Positions 17,598 through 26,189 of a stretch of 64,000 bases of DNA are shown one piece after another. Origin of the DNA: Microbacterium rhizomatis (GTDB taxonomy: Bacteria > Actinomycetota > Actinomycetes > Actinomycetales > Microbacteriaceae); the NCBI RefSeq assembly GCF_008710745.1, contig NZ_VYSA01000002.1:372001-436000 (forward strand), written 5' to 3'. Made by a program: the position numbers and the translations under genes. Under the pieces are notes generated by a model. That model was not told where the DNA came from. It made no database searches and was given only the letters and a program-made list of their open reading frames with translations. The number at the start of each line of letters is the position of its first letter. Position 1 is the first letter of the stretch.

Positions 17598-19391
17598 ATG
17601 AGCGAACCTGTGCTGCCGCGCCCTGCGCGCACCGCGGGGATCGTGGTCGCCGCCATCCTCGGCGCGCTGCTGATCATCACCGTCGCGATCATCGCCTGGG
17701 TCGGGGTCCGCGGCGCACTCGCGTACTCGCACCTGCGCGACGCGCAAGCCGCCACGAGCGGTATCCGGGCCGATCTCAGCAACCCCGAGACCGCTGCCGT
17801 GGCGATCGCCGGGCTCCGCGACGACACGTCGGCGGCACACTCGCTCACGAGCGATCCGATCTGGCGGCTCGCCGAGCTGACACCGTGGCTGGGGCCGCAG
17901 CTCTCCGCGTTCTCGACCGTCGCCGCATCGCTCGACGACGTCGTCAGCACGTCGCTCACTCCCCTGGCAGATGTCGCCGCGACCTTCTCGGCCGACTCGA
18001 TCCGACCGCAGGGCGGACGCATCGATGTGAGCAGCTTCGTCTCGATCCAGGATGCCGCGACCACCGGCGCAGAAGGCATCACGACAGCCGCAGCATCCGT
18101 CCGCGCGATCGATACGGCACCGCTCGTCGCACCCCTGCGCTTGTCGGTCGACGAGATCTCCGCACTGCTCGACGAGGCCGCCGCAGGCACCGACGCGCTC
18201 GCCCGAGCGACAGAGCTGCTGCCGAGCATGCTCGGGGGCTCGGGGCCCCGCGACTACCTCGTGCTCTTCCAGAACAACGCCGAGTGGCGATCGCTCGGCG
18301 GGATCCCGGGCGCGATGGCCGTCATCCACACCGACGACGGAGCCATGACCCTCAGCCGGCAGGCCTCATCGGGCAACTTCCCGCGGTACGACGAGTCGAT
18401 CCTTCCGCTGCCACCCGAAGTGGAGGCCATCTACGGGCAGCGGCCGGGCCGGTGGATCCAGAATGTCACGCAGGTGCCCGACTTCACCGTCGCCGCTCCC
18501 CTCGCCCAGGCCATGTGGGCGCGCGAGTTCGGGCAACAGGTCGACGGAGTGCTCGCGCTCGACCCCGTCGCCCTCTCCTACCTGCTGCAGGCGACCGGCC
18601 CCGTAACGCTGCCCACGGGCGACGTACTCACGTCCGACAACGCCGTCTCGCTCCTCCTCAACGAGGTGTACCTGCGCTACGAAGACCCGGCAGAGCAGGA
18701 CGCCTTCTTCGCCGCGGCTGCGTCATCGGTCTTCGCAGCGCTGTCGCAGGGCGGAGCAGACCCGGTCGCGCTGCTCACGGCCCTCACGCGGGCCGGCTCC
18801 GAGCACCGCCTGCTGATGTGGAGCGCGCACCCCGACGAGCAGGCGCGCATCGCTGAGACGACGCTCGCCGGGGCACTGCCCGAAACGAACGCGCAGACCG
18901 CCACCTTCGGCGCCTACCTCAACGACGGCACGGGTTCGAAGATGGACTACTACGTCACCGCCGACACGCAGCTCACATGGAATTCGTGCACTCTGGATGC
19001 TGTCGGCACCGCCACGGGAACCGCCACCCTCACTCTGACCCTCGCCAACGGGGCACCTGCCGACGCCGCCAACCTGCCCTCGTACATCACGGGAGGCGGG
19101 GTCTTCGGTCTCGCACCCGGCGTCGCACGCACCGTGGGGTACATCTACCTCCCGCAGGGCTTCATCGTGACCGATTCCACGCTGAGCTCGGGCGGAGGCT
19201 TCGGCACGGCCACGCACGACGGGCGGCAAGTTCTGACGTTCAGTACCGACCTGGCCCCTGGCGCCTCGACCACGGCGACCGTCGCAGTGCGGACCGTAGG
19301 CCCGAGCGCTCCGCGGCTCATCGCAGACGTGACGCCGACGATCACGTCGACGTCCGCGCCCGAGGCCGTCTGCACAACCGCCTCACGCTGA
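17598..19391 (+). CDS. DUF4012 domain-containing membrane-anchored protein
   Basis: This 597-residue protein has a short cytoplasmic N-terminus, one membrane helix near residues 13-36 and a large extracytoplasmic part. The DUF4012 core is clear from RDYLVLFQNNAEWRSLGGIPG, followed by a VDGVLALDPVALSYLLQATGPV segment and a C-terminal beta-rich region. The biochemical role of DUF4012 is unknown to me; members are often found beside exopolysaccharide genes, as here, and have been regarded as surface or polysaccharide-associated. It lies divergent from the alarmone synthetase gene with an 89-base gap and ends 23 bases before the convergent EEP gene. Confidence 0.88.
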   Translation: MSEPVLPRPARTAGIVVAAILGALLIITVAIIAWVGVRGALAYSHLRDAQAATSGIRADLSNPETAAVAIAGLRDDTSAAHSLTSDPIWRLAELTPWLGPQLSAFSTVAASLDDVVSTSLTPLADVAATFSADSIRPQGGRIDVSSFVSIQDAATTGAEGITTAAASVRAIDTAPLVAPLRLSVDEISALLDEAAAGTDALARATELLPSMLGGSGPRDYLVLFQNNAEWRSLGGIPGAMAVIHTDDGAMTLSRQASSGNFPRYDESILPLPPEVEAIYGQRPGRWIQNVTQVPDFTVAAPLAQAMWAREFGQQVDGVLALDPVALSYLLQATGPVTLPTGDVLTSDNAVSLLLNEVYLRYEDPAEQDAFFAAAASSVFAALSQGGADPVALLTALTRAGSEHRLLMWSAHPDEQARIAETTLAGALPETNAQTATFGAYLNDGTGSKMDYYVTADTQLTWNSCTLDAVGTATGTATLTLTLANGAPADAANLPSYITGGGVFGLAPGVARTVGYIYLPQGFIVTDSTLSSGGGFGTATHDGRQVLTFSTDLAPGASTTATVAVRTVGPSAPRLIADVTPTITSTSAPEAVCTTASR

Positions 19392-19414
19392 TCGCGGAAC
19401 GCCGGCGCGGCGGG

Positions 19415-20119
19415 TCAGGCCACGCCTGCGGCGACCGACTCGCCTGACGTCGCGCCGATCTGGGCGGTCACGAGGATCGGCAGATGATCGCTGAGCCCCT
19501 GCGGAAGCGTGCGCACCTTGTCGATCTCGAACCCGACCGACGTGGCGAAGTCGTAGTGCCCCCGGAAGAACCGGTATCGCGTGTACGTGCGTGCGTCGCT
19601 CAAGGTCAGCTCATACCCGTGCTCGCGCACCTTCTGCCCGAGGTTCTCTTTGAAGACCGGGTAGTTGTAGTCGCCGACCATCAGGATCGGGATGCCGGAG
19701 CCCAGCGCGCCGAGCTCGGTCAGCGCTGTGCGGATCTGGTGCCGGCGCAGCGAGTTCAGCGCCGTCAGCGGCGCGGCGTGGAACGAGGCGACGATCACGT
19801 CTTTACCCGCGTCGATGTCGTGCAGCCGCACGCCGAGGAGTCGTTCCTCTGCGGGCTTGAGCACATAGTCGTGCAGCGACTTCTTCAGTGCGAGCGCGCG
19901 CACCTCGACCGCGCGGAACGTATTTTCGCGGTAGTAGACCGCCAGCCCCAGGCGGTTGCGCTGGGTCGAATCCGCCAGTCGAAGCCCGGCGAGTTCGTCG
20001 GGAATGTCGGTCGTGTCGCACTCCTGCAGACACAGCACATCGACCGCGTGACGCTCGACCAGTCCGGCGAGCTCTCCTGCGGCGCGATGCTTGCGGAGGT
20101 TGTACGAAATGACCTTCAT
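19415..20119 (-). CDS. Endonuclease/exonuclease/phosphatase (EEP) family protein
   Basis: The 234-residue protein has the EEP fold signatures in order: MKVISYNLRKHRA, VLCLQECD (metal-binding Glu), IVASFHAAP, ILMVGDYNYPVF (Asp/Asn) and GLSDHLPILV (Asp-His). All catalytic positions appear intact. Relatives hydrolyse phosphodiester or phosphomonoester bonds in nucleic acids, sphingomyelin or inositol phosphates, and the substrate cannot be told from sequence. No signal peptide is seen, so it is probably cytoplasmic. It is separated from truA by 93 bases on the same strand. Confidence 0.85.
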   Translation of the reverse strand: MKVISYNLRKHRAAGELAGLVERHAVDVLCLQECDTTDIPDELAGLRLADSTQRNRLGLAVYYRENTFRAVEVRALALKKSLHDYVLKPAEERLLGVRLHDIDAGKDVIVASFHAAPLTALNSLRRHQIRTALTELGALGSGIPILMVGDYNYPVFKENLGQKVREHGYELTLSDARTYTRYRFFRGHYDFATSVGFEIDKVRTLPQGLSDHLPILVTAQIGATSGESVAAGVA

Positions 20120-20212
20120 AGCGCCCCCAGCCTAGAACCGTCCGGGCTCGCGCGGGTGACAGCATCCCGAATCATCGATACTCCACAGGCAACGTCGAGG
20201 TGTCGTTTCCGG

Positions 20213-21067
20213 CTATTCACGGTCGCGGCGATTGCGCGTCTGGTTGGCACGCGAGGCGAGCAGATCGTCGGCCGGGTAGCCCACGGCGGTGAGGGTGAGA
20301 CCGCGAGCGGCGAGTACGGCGAACTCGCTCGTGCGCACGGCCTCGTCGCGCAGCACGGCGACGTCGTCGACGGCGAGGCGCCCGTGCCCGACGGCGACGC
20401 ACGCCCCGACCAGCGCTCGCACCATGCTGTGGCAGAACGCGTCTGCGCGCACATCTGCGGTGAGCGTGCCGTCGGCCCCGCGTGTCCACGAGTAGTCCAG
20501 CAGGGTGCGGATCGTCGTCGCCTCCTCGCGCGGCTTGCAGTAGGCGGCGAAGTCGTGGAGTCCGATCAGCGAGCGAGCGGCGGCATCCATCGCCCTCTCG
20601 TCGAGCACGCCGCGGACCCTCGTGGTGCGATGGCGCTCGAGCGGGTCGTAGCCGGTGCGATCATCGGCGAGCCGGTACTCGTAACGGCGCCACACGGCCG
20701 AGAAGCGCGCGTCGAAACCCTCGGGGGCGAGGCTCGTGGCCGTGACGGTGACGTCGGCGTACGCGCCGAGCACGCCGCGCAGCCGGCCGGCGAGCGCTGC
20801 GATGTGCGGATTCCCTTCGAGGGATGCTGCCTCCCGCCCTGGTCGGATCAGGCGTGCCGCCTGGTCGTCGTCGAGATCGACGTGGGCGACCTGACCGGTG
20901 GCGTGGACTCCGGCATCCGTCCGCCCGGCGACCACGAGGCGCGGTGCCCCGCCGAGGATGCGGGCGAGCGCGGGCTCGAGCGTGCCCTGGACGGTGCGCA
21001 GACCCGGCTGCGTGGCCCAGCCGCGGAAGTGCGTGCCGTCGTAGGCGATGTCGAGCCGGATGCGCAC
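20213..21067 (-). CDS. truA: tRNA pseudouridine(38-40) synthase TruA
   Basis: This 284-residue protein starts RIRLDIAYDGTHFRGWATQPG and carries the catalytic Asp (D51) in VAGRTDAGVHATGQVAHVD, the TruA signature. Later conserved parts are RRYEYRLADD, YDPLERHRT and FCHSMVRALVGACVAVG. The enzyme isomerises uridines 38-40 in the tRNA anticodon arm. In many actinobacteria truA follows rplQ directly at the end of the alpha operon. Here it lies about 13 kb beyond rplQ on the same strand, with the accessory block between them. Confidence 0.96.
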   Translation of the reverse strand: MRIRLDIAYDGTHFRGWATQPGLRTVQGTLEPALARILGGAPRLVVAGRTDAGVHATGQVAHVDLDDDQAARLIRPGREAASLEGNPHIAALAGRLRGVLGAYADVTVTATSLAPEGFDARFSAVWRRYEYRLADDRTGYDPLERHRTTRVRGVLDERAMDAAARSLIGLHDFAAYCKPREEATTIRTLLDYSWTRGADGTLTADVRADAFCHSMVRALVGACVAVGHGRLAVDDVAVLRDEAVRTSEFAVLAARGLTLTAVGYPADDLLASRANQTRNRRDRE

Positions 21068-21317
21068 CGCTTCAGCCTATGCCGAGCCGCTTGCCCGCAC
21101 GCTCGCGGGCTGTAGGCGGAGAGGCCTCGACCCTTGCTACCCATTCATCCCGCGGAACGATTTCGGTATTGTGATATATTTTTGCGCGCTGCGAGCTAGT
21201 CCAGTTGCCCTCGAAGGTCGGCTCTCAGCTCTGACGGAAGAGCTCGATCGGGCCACGACCCGGCGGCTCGACCGGCCGTCGTGGCTTCGAGTCGAAGTAG
21301 CGAGAGGTAAAAGCGGC
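21068..21317. other. Non-coding gap between truA and the TetR remnant
   Basis: No gene is visible in these 250 bases. They include a conspicuous A+T-rich patch near 21165-21185 (TATTGTGATATATTTTTG) that stands out against the high-GC surroundings and may be an old promoter or operator region of the truncated regulator downstream. I could not place a convincing -35/-10 pair. The rest looks like eroded sequence. Confidence 0.4.
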
Positions 21318-21455
21318 ATGGCTGTTCAGCAGCGCTCCATCAATACACGCGATGCCCTTCTGTCCCGTGCGGGAGTTGAATTTGGGATGCAGGGGTACGC
21401 CCGCACGTCGCTCCGCGGAGTATGCCAACTCCTCAAGGACTGCGAGCGCCGCTGA
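21318..21455 (+). pseudogene. Truncated TetR-family regulator (N-terminal fragment)
   Basis: The frame from ATG 21318 gives 45 residues that begin like a TetR/gamma-butyrolactone-receptor DNA-binding domain: MAVQQRSINTRDALLSRAG, then VEFGMQGYARTSLRGVC, matching helices 1-2 and the start of the helix-turn-helix. The rest of the HTH (the usual GVTKGALYFHF) and the whole ligand domain are absent; homology ends close to 21430, exactly where the convergent sulfatase gene ends at 21433. A normal TetR is about 190-220 residues. It is best read as the stump of a regulator cut by a recombination that joined the accessory operon here. Confidence 0.65.
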
Positions 21456-23091
21456 ACGCGTCGAGGAACCGATCACGGAAGCGATCCATCCGCCAGACCG
21501 GTGCATCCGGCGAGGGGAGCATGCCGTCCTCCCACTGCCACGAATCGGTGAGGCCGACCACCTTCGGGTCTTGGGCGATGATCGTGATCGGCACGTCGTA
21601 GCCGGCATCCGCACCGCTCACGATGCGTGCGGGCTGGTGATCGCCGAGGACCACGAGCACGAGGTTCGGCTGCGGGTACGTGTGCAGGAATGAGATCAGC
21701 GCCGAGAGGCTGTACTCGACCGATTGCCCGTACAACCTCTGCACGGTCTGCGGATCGGTCCACGCCTGCGCGGGCGAGAGCCCCTCGGCGGGCTGCGGAT
21801 CGAACACCGAGCCGTCGCCGACCTCGGGCCACGGTACGAGGGAAGGCAGCGGAGTCCACGGTGTGTGCGACGACACGAAGTCGATCTCGGCCATGACCGG
21901 CGCGTGCGGGTGGGCGAGCTCCTGGTCGTAGAAGCGCTGCCACGTGTACTGGTCGGGCATGTGCGCGTAGCTGAAGGAGGGCCCGGCGTAGCCCATGTTG
22001 CGTGAATCGCTGATGCTGTCGTAGCCGTAGAACGAATGGCCGACGGACCAGTCCTCCTCGTTCGAGGGCACGACCGCGACGGTGCGCCAGCCCGCCTGCC
22101 CGAACGCCCGGGTCAGGGTGAGGCGGTCGCTCGAGGTCAGAGTGTCGTACTTCTGCTGCGAGTCGACCCAGGTTCCGCTCTGCAGCGTCGAGTGCGCGAG
22201 CCAGCTGATCCCGCCGAAGGTGGACGAGGTGAGGAACGCGCTGCGCGATGAGTATCCGTCAGCGGCGAGTTGGGCGCCACCTGCCTGCAACACGCGGTCG
22301 ACTCCCGCCGAGAACGGGGTGCCCTGAACGGCGGTTCTTCCGTAGCTCTCGATGAACGCAACCACGACGTCCTTTCCGGCGAGCGCCGAGAGCAGATCAC
22401 CGGACGGGATGCTGACCGCCGGATCTGAGCCCAGCGCTGCGCGGAACTGCGCGTCTTCGCGGATGCTCGCCGCCGTCTGCGACGTGACGTTCTCGAGCGT
22501 CCGCGTGATCGGGGATGCTGCGACCGGAATGCCCGGCACGGCCGGAACGACTTGGGCACCCAGCACCGCGCAGACCACCCACGTCGCGGTGACGACCGTC
22601 GCCGCGATGCTGCCGTCACGGCCGCATCGGCAGATCACCCGAGCGACCCGCAGAGCGGCGCGTGCCAGCGCGTAAGCCACGCCCACCGCAACGACAACGA
22701 TGGCGATCACGATCAGGATCAGGCCACCCACGCCGGTCGCATCGCCGACGACACCCGCGCCGCTGATGACTCCCGACCAGTCATCCACGGGGTTGAACGG
22801 GCGGTTGACGTTCGACTCGAACCCGAGGTCGAGCGCGGCGACCAGGATCGCGAGCACGACGATGGCGCCGAAGGCGCCGGCGATGATGCGGCGCGCGATC
22901 ATCGATGGGACCACGAGCAGCAGCAGCACGACGGCGATCGATTCCCCCGGGAACCCGACGATCGCGCCGGCCGGCAGGGCGCCGAGAGCGTCCGGCAGCA
23001 GCGGCACGATCACGAGGACCGCGAGCGCAACGACCGTCGCCACCGACGCTGATGGGCGATGGGCAGACCGATGTCCCCCTGTCGGCATCAT
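21433..23091 (-). CDS. LtaS-like membrane sulfatase/phosphoglycerol transferase
   Basis: The 552-residue protein has about five membrane helices in the first 170 residues, then a sulfatase-fold domain outside the membrane. Seen metal/catalytic elements are VVVAFIESYGR (Glu near residue 247), the STFGGISWLAHSTLQSG segment with the likely nucleophile Thr, DFVSSHTPW, and VVLGDHQPAR (Asp-His near 484). Relatives transfer phosphoglycerol, phosphoethanolamine or similar groups to surface polymers or lipids. The start is ATG 23091, overlapping the stop of the RibD-like gene (ATGA); an ATG at 23088 is also possible. As the last gene of the six-gene operon it probably modifies a surface glycolipid. 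The transferred group is unknown. Confidence 0.85.
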   Translation of the reverse strand: MMPTGGHRSAHRPSASVATVVALAVLVIVPLLPDALGALPAGAIVGFPGESIAVVLLLLVVPSMIARRIIAGAFGAIVVLAILVAALDLGFESNVNRPFNPVDDWSGVISGAGVVGDATGVGGLILIVIAIVVVAVGVAYALARAALRVARVICRCGRDGSIAATVVTATWVVCAVLGAQVVPAVPGIPVAASPITRTLENVTSQTAASIREDAQFRAALGSDPAVSIPSGDLLSALAGKDVVVAFIESYGRTAVQGTPFSAGVDRVLQAGGAQLAADGYSSRSAFLTSSTFGGISWLAHSTLQSGTWVDSQQKYDTLTSSDRLTLTRAFGQAGWRTVAVVPSNEEDWSVGHSFYGYDSISDSRNMGYAGPSFSYAHMPDQYTWQRFYDQELAHPHAPVMAEIDFVSSHTPWTPLPSLVPWPEVGDGSVFDPQPAEGLSPAQAWTDPQTVQRLYGQSVEYSLSALISFLHTYPQPNLVLVVLGDHQPARIVSGADAGYDVPITIIAQDPKVVGLTDSWQWEDGMLPSPDAPVWRMDRFRDRFLDAFSGARSP

Positions 23092-23819
23092 GCGCCCGCG
23101 TGCACGCGGATGGCCTGCTCCCACAGGCCGGCGGCGGGGTCGAACCGTTCCGACAGCGCGTAGCGCAGCAGCACGACGTCGCCGATCCGGCGCGTGTCGG
23201 CGAGCTCGGCACGACGCGCGGCGGTCCAGGGGAATCTCCCGGCACCGACGAACCGGGGTGCGCGCGACTCTCCCACGAAGAAGGGCGCGATCACCAGCTG
23301 CAGGTCATCGACCAGGTCATCGACCAGGAACTGGGTGTGGACATGCCCACCGCCCTCGATCAGCAGCCGGCTCACCCCCCGCCCGGCGAGGTCGTGGGCA
23401 ACAGCCGGCATCGTGACCTGCTCGCCGAGCGGGATGACCGTGGCCAGATCGCCGATTTCGCCGCGGAGGCGGCGCTCGGCGGACCGCGGGCAGTAGACGA
23501 GTTTGTCGCCGTCGCCGACCTGGAAGAACGCGGATGCGGGGGGCAGATCCCCGCTGCAGGTCACCGTCACCTTCATTGGCGATGACGGCAACCCGGACGC
23601 GCGGCGGAGCATCCGCCGTTCTTCGCTGCGGACCAGCAGCCGCGGGTCGTCGCGACGGACGGTGGATGCGCCGACCATGACGGCGTCGCTCTCGGCACGG
23701 AGCTGGTCGACACGGTCGAAGTCGGCCGCGTTCGACATCGCGAGCCGGCGCGGCGCCTCACTGTCGAGGTAGCCGTCTATCGACATCGCACAGCTGAGCG
23801 TGACGTACGGGCGGTTCAC
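23088..23819 (-). CDS. RibD C-terminal/dihydrofolate reductase-family reductase
   Basis: This 243-residue protein has only the reductase domain of RibD. Motifs are VTLSCAMSIDGYL, the LRAESDAVMVGASTVRRDDPRLLVR segment that binds NADPH and the ribosyl substrate, and a late RLLIEGGGHVHTQFL. Homologues reduce the ribosyl group of pyrimidine or pterin precursors with NADPH. The deaminase domain is absent. GTG 23819 is the start because it overlaps the stop of the upstream membrane protein gene by four bases (GTGA); the longer frame lies inside that gene. Next to a PTPS-like gene, this suggests work on a pteridine- or flavin-type intermediate, which is an inference. Confidence 0.85.
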   Translation of the reverse strand: MNRPYVTLSCAMSIDGYLDSEAPRRLAMSNAADFDRVDQLRAESDAVMVGASTVRRDDPRLLVRSEERRMLRRASGLPSSPMKVTVTCSGDLPPASAFFQVGDGDKLVYCPRSAERRLRGEIGDLATVIPLGEQVTMPAVAHDLAGRGVSRLLIEGGGHVHTQFLVDDLVDDLQLVIAPFFVGESRAPRFVGAGRFPWTAARRAELADTRRIGDVVLLRYALSERFDPAAGLWEQAIRVHAGA

Positions 23820-24763
23820 GGCGCGACCAGCCTCGTGTCGCGTGAGCGTGCGCGCGCGCGTCGACGGCGAAGGGCGGATGCCGCGACCACGAGCAGACCC
23901 GGGGCGACGGCGATCATCGCGAGCACACCGAATGCCGTCGAGGCGGCGATCCCGGTCGCCGTGCCGAGTCCGAGAACGCTGAAGGCCCACGCAGCTGCTC
24001 CTTCGCGGGGACCCCACCCCCCGAGATTGAGCGGGATCGACGCGGCGACGACGGCGATGAGCGCGACCGCTGCCAGTTGCACGGGGCCCGCGGCCACCCC
24101 GACCGCCAGGCACGCGACGACGAACGTCGCGACGTGGCACGCCACGACGACGGTGGATGCTGCGCTCACGGTCACGAGCGTCCGGAGGTCGCCCAGGGCG
24201 ACGCGGAGCATCGCCAGCTCGCGCACGAGCACGGCGCGCACGCGCGCGCTCGCGCGCGCCGTGAGGACCACGGCCCCGGAGGCGACCACGAGTACGAGCA
24301 GCAGCACTCCCACAGCGGGAGCGTATGCCGACAGTCCGAGCGATACCAGCGCCACCGCGGCGATCACCAGCTGCACGATCATTCCCGCCGATCGCTCGAT
24401 CGCCACAGCACGCGAAGCCTGGGCGATCTGCCCCGTGCTGCGCCCGTGGGAGACAGCGCGGTCGACGTCACCGAGCACACCGCCGGGCAGCACGGTGTTG
24501 AGGAATTGCGAGCGGTAATACGACGTTGCCGCTTCGGTCCACCCGAGGCCCACGCCCAGTCGAGCGGCGATCACCCTCCACCGCCACGATGCCGCAGCGG
24601 TGGCGACCGCTGCCAGAAGGAGCGCCGCCCCGATCGCGGGGGGCGAGACCGCGGTGAGACCCTGGATGAACGGCTCCGCTCCGACGTGCACCGCGATCGC
24701 CGTCATCAGGGCCAGGCCGATCGCCGTGCGCACGAGCGCACGGATCCTCGGCGACCACCTCAC
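23816..24763 (-). CDS. LPG synthase TM-region (UPF0104) membrane protein, flippase-like
   Basis: The 315-residue protein has seven to eight membrane helices and the PF03706 signature YYRSQFLNTVLPGGVLGDVDRA near residues 82-103, followed by IERSAGMIVQLV and a LGGWGPREGAAAW motif near residue 255. Members include the membrane half of MprF and are often treated as lipid or glycolipid translocases. It overlaps both neighbours by four bases in the operon with a glycosyltransferase and a sulfatase. Moving a glycosylated lipid across the membrane is the likely task, but this is inferred. Confidence 0.85.
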   Translation of the reverse strand: MRWSPRIRALVRTAIGLALMTAIAVHVGAEPFIQGLTAVSPPAIGAALLLAAVATAAASWRWRVIAARLGVGLGWTEAATSYYRSQFLNTVLPGGVLGDVDRAVSHGRSTGQIAQASRAVAIERSAGMIVQLVIAAVALVSLGLSAYAPAVGVLLLVLVVASGAVVLTARASARVRAVLVRELAMLRVALGDLRTLVTVSAASTVVVACHVATFVVACLAVGVAAGPVQLAAVALIAVVAASIPLNLGGWGPREGAAAWAFSVLGLGTATGIAASTAFGVLAMIAVAPGLLVVAASALRRRRARARSRDTRLVAP

Positions 24764-25794
24764 CGAAGCCCCCCGAGCGTCTCAGCGACCCGTTCGACAG
24801 TGTCGCTCCAGCGCGGGAGGCTATCGCGTGCCGCCAGCGCTTCATCCTTCAACCGGGTGCGCAGTCCGGCGTCCAGCATCCATCGATCCAGCGCCCTGCT
24901 GAGCGCCCACGGCTCCGGCGGCACCAACACCGCCGACCGGCCGGGCGCGACCGTGAGGGGTATGCCCCCGACCCGGCTGGCCACGACGGGGATGCCGCGG
25001 CCCAGCGCATCGGCGATGGCCATGCCGTAGCTCTCGGTGCGCGAGGGGGCGACGAGGAGGTCGGTGCCCCGGTAAGCGGCGTCCAGGTCGCTCGCGCCCA
25101 GGACGCCGGCCATCGTGATCCGATCCGCGATGCCGAGGTCGTCCACGCGCTCGGCCAGTTGTGCCGCGAACGTGGGGTCGGCGGCGGCAGACCCGACGAT
25201 CGTGCACCGCCATGTCGGGGTGGCGCGCAACCCGGCGAGCGCCTCGATCAGGATGTCCTGTCCTTTGTGGGGCGCGACGACACCGACGCACAGCAGGGCA
25301 CAGCCGCCCCTCGTTCCCGCGCCGACCTCGGCACGGTCCGCGCCCGGGAGGGCGATCGTGATCTGCTCGGGCGGAATCAGCTCGCGGCCGACGAGTTCGT
25401 CACGGGTCCATGAGCTCGTCACGATGACCCTGGCCGCTGCGCGGAGCGCGCGGTGCTCTCCCTCGATCAAGTGCGGATCAGCCTCGGGGAACGCCGCCGA
25501 GATCATATGGGCGAGGACGACGATCCGCAGTCGCTCAGCGCTCCCCTCGATCGCCGCGGAGGCACGACCGGCGACAAGTCCGTCGATGAGAGCGATCGCA
25601 CCATCCGGCACGTCGGCCAGGGCTTGCATGACGGACTCGGCCGATCCTGCGACGATCTCACGGACGTCCCACCCGATCGCCGACAGACCCGCAGCCACGC
25701 GCCGATCGAAGACGTTGCCGCCGCTCACCCGAAGCGGATCGTCTACACCCTCGGGCACGAGGAAGTAGACGGCGCCGCCCGGTACCGCGTTCAT
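24760..25794 (-). CDS. Glycosyltransferase family 4
   Basis: The 344-residue GT-B protein has LRVSGGNVFDRRVA near the N-terminus and a clear C-terminal donor domain: GVVAPHKGQDILIEALAGL, CTIVGSAAADP, and APSRTESYGMAIADALGRGIPVVAS with the E-x7-E pattern, then GGIPLTVAPG. The start is ATG 25794, overlapping the stop of the PTPS-like gene (ATGA). It is cytoplasmic and probably glycosylates a lipid or small molecule made by the neighbouring enzymes. It is coupled on both sides, so it belongs functionally with the dehydrogenase, PTPS-like, flippase-like and reductase genes. Confidence 0.88.
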   Translation of the reverse strand: MNAVPGGAVYFLVPEGVDDPLRVSGGNVFDRRVAAGLSAIGWDVREIVAGSAESVMQALADVPDGAIALIDGLVAGRASAAIEGSAERLRIVVLAHMISAAFPEADPHLIEGEHRALRAAARVIVTSSWTRDELVGRELIPPEQITIALPGADRAEVGAGTRGGCALLCVGVVAPHKGQDILIEALAGLRATPTWRCTIVGSAAADPTFAAQLAERVDDLGIADRITMAGVLGASDLDAAYRGTDLLVAPSRTESYGMAIADALGRGIPVVASRVGGIPLTVAPGRSAVLVPPEPWALSRALDRWMLDAGLRTRLKDEALAARDSLPRWSDTVERVAETLGGLR

Positions 25795-26189
25795 AGCGTC
25801 ATCTCGTACGAGGCCCAGGCGATGTGAGATTCGTGCATCGTGACCTCCAGCGCCGTGACCCCATCGGCCCGGCCCAGCCGCCCTTCTCGCACCGCGTCGG
25901 CGAGGCGCCCCGCCACGGCGCCGCACAGCATCTCGGTCGTCGTGTTCCTGCCCCTGAACGCGGGGTCGTCGTCGAGATTGCGGTACGTGAGCGCCGACAG
26001 GATGCTCCGCAGCTCGCCTGCGGCGCGACCCATGTCGACGACGACGCCGTTCTCGTCGAGCGTCGAGGCGCGGAAGGTCGCGTCCACGACGAAGGTCGCC
26101 CCGTGCAGCGCCTGCGCCGGGCCGAACATCTCGCCGGCCAGGCTGTGGGCGATCATCATGTGATCCCGGACCGTCACCGAATAGGTCAT
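25791..26189 (-). CDS. PTPS/QueD-fold protein with altered active site
   Basis: The 132-residue product has the length and pattern of 6-pyruvoyl-tetrahydropterin synthase/6-carboxytetrahydropterin synthase. One zinc His is in MIAHSL (H15) and another in ALHGATF (H29), but position 31 is Ala where the family has the second His of HGH. The nucleophilic Cys that normally lies just before HGH is missing, and the usual Asp-His dyad region reads LTYRNLDDD. The substrate-anchoring Glu is kept in TMHESHIAWASYE. It therefore belongs to the fold but is unlikely to do the standard reaction. The start is ATG 26189, overlapping the dehydrogenase stop. The role in this operon is unknown. Confidence 0.8.
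   Translation of the reverse strand: MTYSVTVRDHMMIAHSLAGEMFGPAQALHGATFVVDATFRASTLDENGVVVDMGRAAGELRSILSALTYRNLDDDPAFRGRNTTTEMLCGAVAGRLADAVREGRLGRADGVTALEVTMHESHIAWASYEMTL

Noticed and set aside
23088..24140. Longer form of the RibD-like protein from 24140
   Set aside because: The added N-terminus is antisense-like noise inside the UPF0104 gene; the GTGA overlap at 23819 gives a normal family N-terminus.
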